Assembly: GCA_018901555.1 (NCBI GenBank)
Contig: JAHIER010000058.1
Coordinates: 1 to 15,809 of the forward strand
Reading direction: 5' to 3'
Length of the DNA: 15,809 nucleotides
DNA from: Patescibacteria group bacterium
GTDB taxonomy: Bacteria; Patescibacteriota; Minisyncoccia; UBA9983
Shown here: positions 12,978 through 15,809 of the stretch, one piece after another
How positions within the stretch are numbered: the stretch's first letter is position 1
Layout of the letters: each line of letters begins with the position of its first letter
Made by a program: the position numbers and the translations under genes
Notes under the pieces: model-generated
The model's input: the letters and a program-made list of their open reading frames with translations, nothing else
What the model was told of the DNA's origin: nothing
Database searches by the model: none

Positions 12978-13005
12978 ATTATACTCCGGCCTGTTAAAAA
13001 GGCAA
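12978..13005 (-). promoter_or_regulatory. Promoter of the small helical gene
   Basis: On the minus strand TTGCCT (13005-13000), a 16-nt spacer and a perfect TATAAT (12983-12978). This gives an approximately 30-nt leader containing the Shine-Dalgarno sequence, in contrast to the leaderless arrangements elsewhere. Confidence 0.6.
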
Positions 13006-13014
13006 AACTCGTTT

Positions 13015-13020
13015 TATAAT
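13015..13020 (+). promoter_or_regulatory. -10 box of Ig-like/recA operon (leaderless arrangement)
   Basis: A perfect TATAAT lies 7 nt before the ATG at 13028, so +1 is at or one base before the start codon. No good -35 is seen. It is divergent from the promoter at 12978-13005. Confidence 0.55.
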
Positions 13021-13027
13021 AAAAACA

Positions 13028-13372
13028 ATGCGCAATATCAGGTTTTTTTTGGGGATAGGATTTATTATTATTCTAGTTATTAGTTTTACTTTTTTTGGTT
13101 TTTATAAAGCCAAGGATTTTTTAAACGGCCCAAAAATTAATATTGACTCGCCTGACAATGGCCAGGTAGTTTCCATTTCTTATCTAGAAATAAAAGGGTC
13201 GGTAAAAAATATCGCTTCTCTTAATCTTAACGGCCTGCAAATTTTTACTGATGAAAAAGGTTTTTTTAAGCAAGGTTTGCTGCTTGCCAAAGGATACAGT
13301 ATAATAAAAATATCAGCCCAAGATAAATTCGGGCGCAGTGTTGAAAAAAAATTAGGAATAATCTTTAAATAA
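13028..13372 (+). CDS. Membrane-anchored Ig-like (glucodextranase-B-type) protein
   Basis: 114 residues. An N-terminal hydrophobic anchor (RFFLGIGFIIILVISFTFFG, about 5-24) is followed by a single beta-sandwich domain with the pattern I-x-x-D-S-P-D-N-G-x-x-V, YLEIKGSVKN, LNLNGLQIFTDEKGFFKQGL, GYSIIKISAQDKFGRSVEKK. This is the hallmark of the glucodextranase-B/Ig-like fold that bacteria attach to cell-surface proteins. It is short and has no catalytic domain. It is 5 nt upstream of recA and clearly co-transcribed; no functional link to RecA is evident. Exact role unknown. Confidence 0.7.
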   Translation: MRNIRFFLGIGFIIILVISFTFFGFYKAKDFLNGPKINIDSPDNGQVVSISYLEIKGSVKNIASLNLNGLQIFTDEKGFFKQGLLLAKGYSIIKISAQDKFGRSVEKKLGIIFK

Positions 13373-13377
13373 TTTTT

Positions 13378-14376
13378 ATGACAAAACAAAAAACAGAAAA
13401 AAGGGATTCAATCAGCATTGAAAACGCTATTCATGAAATTCAAGCTAAATTTGGCGAAGGATCAATAATGAAGCTGGGCGATGCAAGAAAAGTTGATGTT
13501 GACGCTATCCCAACCGGATCATTAAGTTTGGATCTGGCATTGGGCGTTGGAGGAGTTCCGCGCGGAAGAATTATTGAAATATTCGGCCCTGAATCATCCG
13601 GAAAGACAACCCTTGCCTTAAGTATTGCTGCTCAAGCTCAAAAAAATCATGGCGTTTGCGCTTTTGTTGACGCAGAACACGCCCTTGATCCTGAATACGC
13701 GAAAAAAATTGGAGTGCAAATACAAGATCTTTTAATTTCCCAGCCAGACACAGGAGAGCAAGCATTAGAAATTGTTGAAAGTTTAGTGCGCTCTCAAGGA
13801 CTTGATGTAATAGTTATTGATTCTGTTGCCGCTCTTACTCCGCAGGCAGAAATCGAAGGAGATATGGCTTCTCAACAAATAGGATTGCAAGCAAGATTAA
13901 TGTCAAAAGCTCTCCGCAAACTCACCTCAATAACAGCAAGGTCAAAGACGGTTGTAATTTTCATTAATCAAATAAGAATGCAAATTGGCATAATGTTCGG
14001 AAATCCAGAAACAACTCCTGGAGGCAAAGCCTTGAAGTTTTTCTCATCAGTGCGTATTGATGTTCGCCGAGCCGCCCAAATTAAAAAGGGCGAGGAAACA
14101 ATCGGCAATAGAGTAAGAGTAAAAATTGTAAAAAATAAAGTGGCTGCGCCATTCAGAACAGCTGAATTTGATATTTTATACAATGAAGGAATCTCATATG
14201 AGGGCGACCTTTTAAATATGGGAGAAAAATACAATATTATTAAAAAATCCGGCGCATCATATACCTATGATAAAATAAGCCTTGGCCGCGGTTATGACAA
14301 CGCGCGCCAGTTCCTAAAAGATAATCAAAAAACAACTCAAGAAATCGTCAAAAAAATCAAAGAAGCAATAAAATAA
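13378..14376 (+). CDS. recA: Recombinase RecA
   Basis: 332 residues. RecA forms ATP-dependent filaments on single-stranded DNA for homologous pairing and SOS induction. Motifs: SIMKLGDARKVDVDAIPTGS, Walker A GPESSGKT (70-77), FVDAEHALDPEYAKKIGV, Walker B DVIVIDSVAALTPQAEIEGD, the L2/allosteric segment FINQIRMQIGIMFGNPETTP and GGKALKFFSSVRIDVRR. The C-terminus is short and lacks the long acidic tail of E. coli RecA, as in many compact bacteria. It follows the Ig-like gene by 5 nt with no own promoter and no Shine-Dalgarno sequence. The final A of the TAA stop is also the first base of a REP2 copy. Confidence 0.98.
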   Translation: MTKQKTEKRDSISIENAIHEIQAKFGEGSIMKLGDARKVDVDAIPTGSLSLDLALGVGGVPRGRIIEIFGPESSGKTTLALSIAAQAQKNHGVCAFVDAEHALDPEYAKKIGVQIQDLLISQPDTGEQALEIVESLVRSQGLDVIVIDSVAALTPQAEIEGDMASQQIGLQARLMSKALRKLTSITARSKTVVIFINQIRMQIGIMFGNPETTPGGKALKFFSSVRIDVRRAAQIKKGEETIGNRVRVKIVKNKVAAPFRTAEFDILYNEGISYEGDLLNMGEKYNIIKKSGASYTYDKISLGRGYDNARQFLKDNQKTTQEIVKKIKEAIK

Positions 14377-14395
14377 CCGACTTACGATGTCGGTT
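14375..14395 (+). repeat. REP2 palindrome, copy A (at recA stop)
   Basis: AACCGAC-TTACGAT-GTCGGTT, 7-bp arms. The repeat overlaps the recA TAA stop and is followed by TT, so it may act as a weak terminator for recA. Confidence 0.95.
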
Positions 14396-14428
14396 TTGGT
14401 AATTAATCTATCAGCTTAGAATGAATCT

Positions 14429-14455
14429 AAAAACCGACTTACGATGTCGGTTTTT
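14429..14455. terminator. REP2 copy B acting as bidirectional terminator
   Basis: AAAAACCGAC (14429-14438) and GTCGGTTTTT (14446-14455) form a perfect 10-bp stem around the REP2 loop TTACGAT. A-runs and T-runs on each side serve the convergent recA (+) and RAYT 2 (-) genes. The right arm overlaps the RAYT stop at 14454. Confidence 0.8.
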
Positions 14456-15164
14456 AATCAAGAATATAATCTTTTACAGATATTAATGATTCTTCGGACC
14501 ATTCTTTAAGAAAATCTTCATATTCTTTGCTGTCTTTAAATTGATCTCTGATTATATCGGTTCCTGACAAAATTAAATCCTGATAATTATCATCCAAATA
14601 TGCCCTCAAGCTTGACCAAGGATACTTTAACAATTTTTCTTTTTCAACAGACCAATTTTTTAATTTGTGTTCACGCCATTCTTTTCCGCTAGTTATATCC
14701 AATGGATTAAGATGAATATAAAGAGAAAGATGAAGCAAATATCTATCTGTATCAACGTGTTTAGAATTAAAACGGCTTTCAAAAAGCGTTCCTCGCCTAT
14801 TATTTTTAATATTTATATATTTAGCAATAGAAATATTGCACTTGCGGATAAAATCTGAAATTCCATTGTCTCTTAATTCCTTTAATAAAAGATGATAATG
14901 GTCTGGCATTATTGCATAGGACAAAATATCCACAAGTTTTTCTCCTTGTTTTGCGATATCCAAAGCTTCATCAATTGTAGCTTCTTTATTATTTCTTAAA
15001 AACTGAAATGCTTCGCTTGATTTTGTTGAATTAGCTATCAAAAATGACTGGGCTAATCTTTCTGTGTTTTTATAATCATTAAATTCGGGAACATTTAAAA
15101 TTGTTCTGTTATAAATATGATAATATTCTCCGGGGACAAAAGGTGTCTTCCTCATTAAATTCAT
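14454..15164 (-). CDS. REP-associated tyrosine transposase (RAYT 2, Y1/HUH family)
   Basis: 236 residues from the ATG at 15164. Motifs: FVPGEYYHIYNRTI at the N-terminus, the HUH motif PDHYHLLLKE (His89, His91), the candidate nucleophile Tyr116 in ISIAKYINIKN, then RRGTLFESRFNSKHV and HLNPLDI. All catalytic residues are kept. An in-frame ATG at 15191 would add MHRHRKSVI, but that stretch is encoded by the REP2 palindrome at 15169-15187 and lacks family resemblance, so it is rejected; the ATG at 15155 is also possible. Copies of REP2 lie at both ends of the gene in the same orientation, giving a compact REPtron. It is clearly divergent from RAYT 1. Confidence 0.9.
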   Translation of the reverse strand: MNLMRKTPFVPGEYYHIYNRTILNVPEFNDYKNTERLAQSFLIANSTKSSEAFQFLRNNKEATIDEALDIAKQGEKLVDILSYAIMPDHYHLLLKELRDNGISDFIRKCNISIAKYINIKNNRRGTLFESRFNSKHVDTDRYLLHLSLYIHLNPLDITSGKEWREHKLKNWSVEKEKLLKYPWSSLRAYLDDNYQDLILSGTDIIRDQFKDSKEYEDFLKEWSEESLISVKDYILD

Positions 15165-15168
15165 AATA

Positions 15169-15187
15169 ACCGACTTACGATGTCGGT
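15169..15187 (+). repeat. REP2 palindrome, copy C (5' of RAYT 2)
   Basis: ACCGACTTACGATGTCGGT, identical core to copies A and B and in the same orientation, ending 5 nt before the preferred RAYT 2 start codon. The corresponding REP1 copy ends 5 nt before RAYT 1. Confidence 0.95.
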
Positions 15188-15194
15188 GCAAATA

Positions 15195-15232
15195 AAAAAT
15201 GGCGGGAGTGATTTTTAAACCCCGCCATTTTT
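15195..15232. terminator. Bidirectional terminator downstream of membrane-protein gene
   Basis: AAAAATGGCGGG (15195-15206) and CCCGCCATTTTT (15221-15232) form a perfect 12-bp stem with a 14-nt loop. It lies 17 nt past the stop at 15249 and isolates the sigma-factor operon from RAYT 2. Confidence 0.85.
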
Positions 15233-15248
15233 AGCAAATTATTGACCT

Positions 15249-15569
15249 TTAATTACAGGCAAACTGGAGTCCTTGTTTTTTCTTTAATAAAAAATTTTGA
15301 ACTATTAATTTTATATCTTTAAACAAAAAGGCAAATGCAATAACCATGCCTGCAAACAAAACTTGCGCCACTGTTTCTGTTTCATAAAAAGCTGACCAAA
15401 AAAATCCAGCTACCGGGCCTGGCGAAGAAAATGAAGGCAAATTATTAAAAACATCAACTAAAGAAACATAGGCAGTCAATCCAAAAAATAAACCTGCAAA
15501 TAAAATTATTTCTAAAGCAAAAGAAGAAGATAGTTTTTTAAAAAACCAACTTAAATAAACTCTGATCAT
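15249..15569 (-). CDS. Small two-TM membrane protein downstream of sigma factor
   Basis: 106 residues from the ATG at 15569 (MIRVYLSWFFKKLSSSFALE). There are two clear hydrophobic segments, about 17-40 (EIILFAGLFFGLTAYVSLVD) and 70-90 (QVLFAGMVIAFAFLF), separated by an extracytoplasmic loop, with a basic C-terminal tail. An in-frame ATG at 15599 would add MFNRNLKEKI and overlap the sigma gene by 19 nt; it cannot be excluded. The operon position right after an ECF-like sigma factor is where membrane anti-sigma factors usually sit, but no ZAS or other anti-sigma motif is visible. Function unknown. Confidence 0.6.
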   Translation of the reverse strand: MIRVYLSWFFKKLSSSFALEIILFAGLFFGLTAYVSLVDVFNNLPSFSSPGPVAGFFWSAFYETETVAQVLFAGMVIAFAFLFKDIKLIVQNFLLKKKQGLQFACN

Positions 15570-15580
15570 AATTTTTTCTT

Positions 15581-15809
15581 TTAAATTTCGGTTAAACATA
15601 TTTTTTTATCTTCTTCAATAATTTTTTTAAATATTTTTTTAGCTCTGAATAATCGCATTTTTACGGCAGTAACTGAAATATTTTCTTCCGAAGCGATATC
15701 TTTCTGGGATTTATCTTCTAAATAATATTTAGCTAAAACTCTTTGCAACCGTTTCGGCATTTCTTGCAAAGTCCGCGCTACTAATATTTTCATATCTGCA
15801 TTAAAAAAG
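15581..15809 (-). CDS. Sigma-70 family (ECF-like) sigma factor, C-terminal part only
   Basis: About 75 residues are visible and the frame is open to the window edge. The segment TLQEMPKRLQRVLAKYYLED followed by KSQKDIASEENISVTAVKMR and LFRAKKIFKKII is sigma region 4.2 with its helix-turn-helix, which reads the -35 element. The N-terminal sigma 2 domain should lie outside the window. The internal ATG at 15793 is not taken as the start, because the reading frame continues upstream (Phe-Phe-Asn-Ala-Asp) and region 4 would be incomplete. It is probably in an operon with the downstream membrane protein. Confidence 0.85.
   Translation of the reverse strand, partial: FFNADMKILVARTLQEMPKRLQRVLAKYYLEDKSQKDIASEENISVTAVKMRLFRAKKIFKKIIEEDKKICLTEI

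Noticed and set aside
15165..15191. N-terminal extension of RAYT 2 (MHRHRKSVI)
   Set aside because: Encoded mostly by a REP2 palindrome and absent from the family pattern; downstream ATGs fit better.
1..15809. tRNA or rRNA genes
   Set aside because: No cloverleaf with TTCRANY-type T-arm or rRNA signature was recognised on either strand by eye; a tRNAscan run would be decisive.

Overview
The window looks like chromosomal DNA of a Patescibacteria (CPR) bacterium, most likely of a Parcubacteria-like lineage. This is inferred from AT-rich compact coding, the scarcity of Shine-Dalgarno sequences, and protein types that recur in that group: a large secreted PG-binding/beta-sandwich surface protein, winged-helix proteins with degenerate nucleotidyltransferase tails, RAYT transposases and HicBA modules. 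UGA is used as a stop (second hicA), so the recoded-UGA CPR lineages are unlikely. Nothing here fixes the species.

Layout. 1-967: two HicB-HicA toxin-antitoxin modules on the minus strand, the first cut by the window edge. 1058-1744: MscS-related TM-helix membrane protein. 1872-3544: rplJ-rplL ribosomal stalk operon plus a winged-helix gene, driven by a near-perfect sigma70-type promoter and an L10-type leader with a terminator. 3531-5509: YjdF-like membrane protein, a RAYT transposase (REPtron 1) and a membrane-anchored TPR protein. 5676-9263: 1195-residue secreted surface protein with a PG-binding domain and about six repeated modules, probably S-layer-like. 9593-10321: winged-helix protein whose DNA is crowded with GGACA/TGTCC motifs. 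10416-12578 (+): ftsK translocase. 12607-12939 (-): small helical protein. 13028-14376 (+): Ig-like anchored protein and recA. 14454-15164 (-): second RAYT (REPtron 2). 15249-15809 (-): membrane protein and the 3' end of an ECF-like sigma factor.

Themes. Core functions (ribosomal stalk, chromosome translocation, recombination) lie next to mobile and selfish DNA. Two different RAYT genes each sit among their own family of short palindromes. Those palindromes have entered coding sequence in frame, a recA stop codon and at least one terminator. Several genes have a -10 box 6-8 nt before the ATG, which suggests leaderless transcription. Perfect DnaA-box 9-mers recur in intergenic DNA. The least explained element is the GGACA-studded winged-helix gene, which also has the motif inside its own putative promoter.
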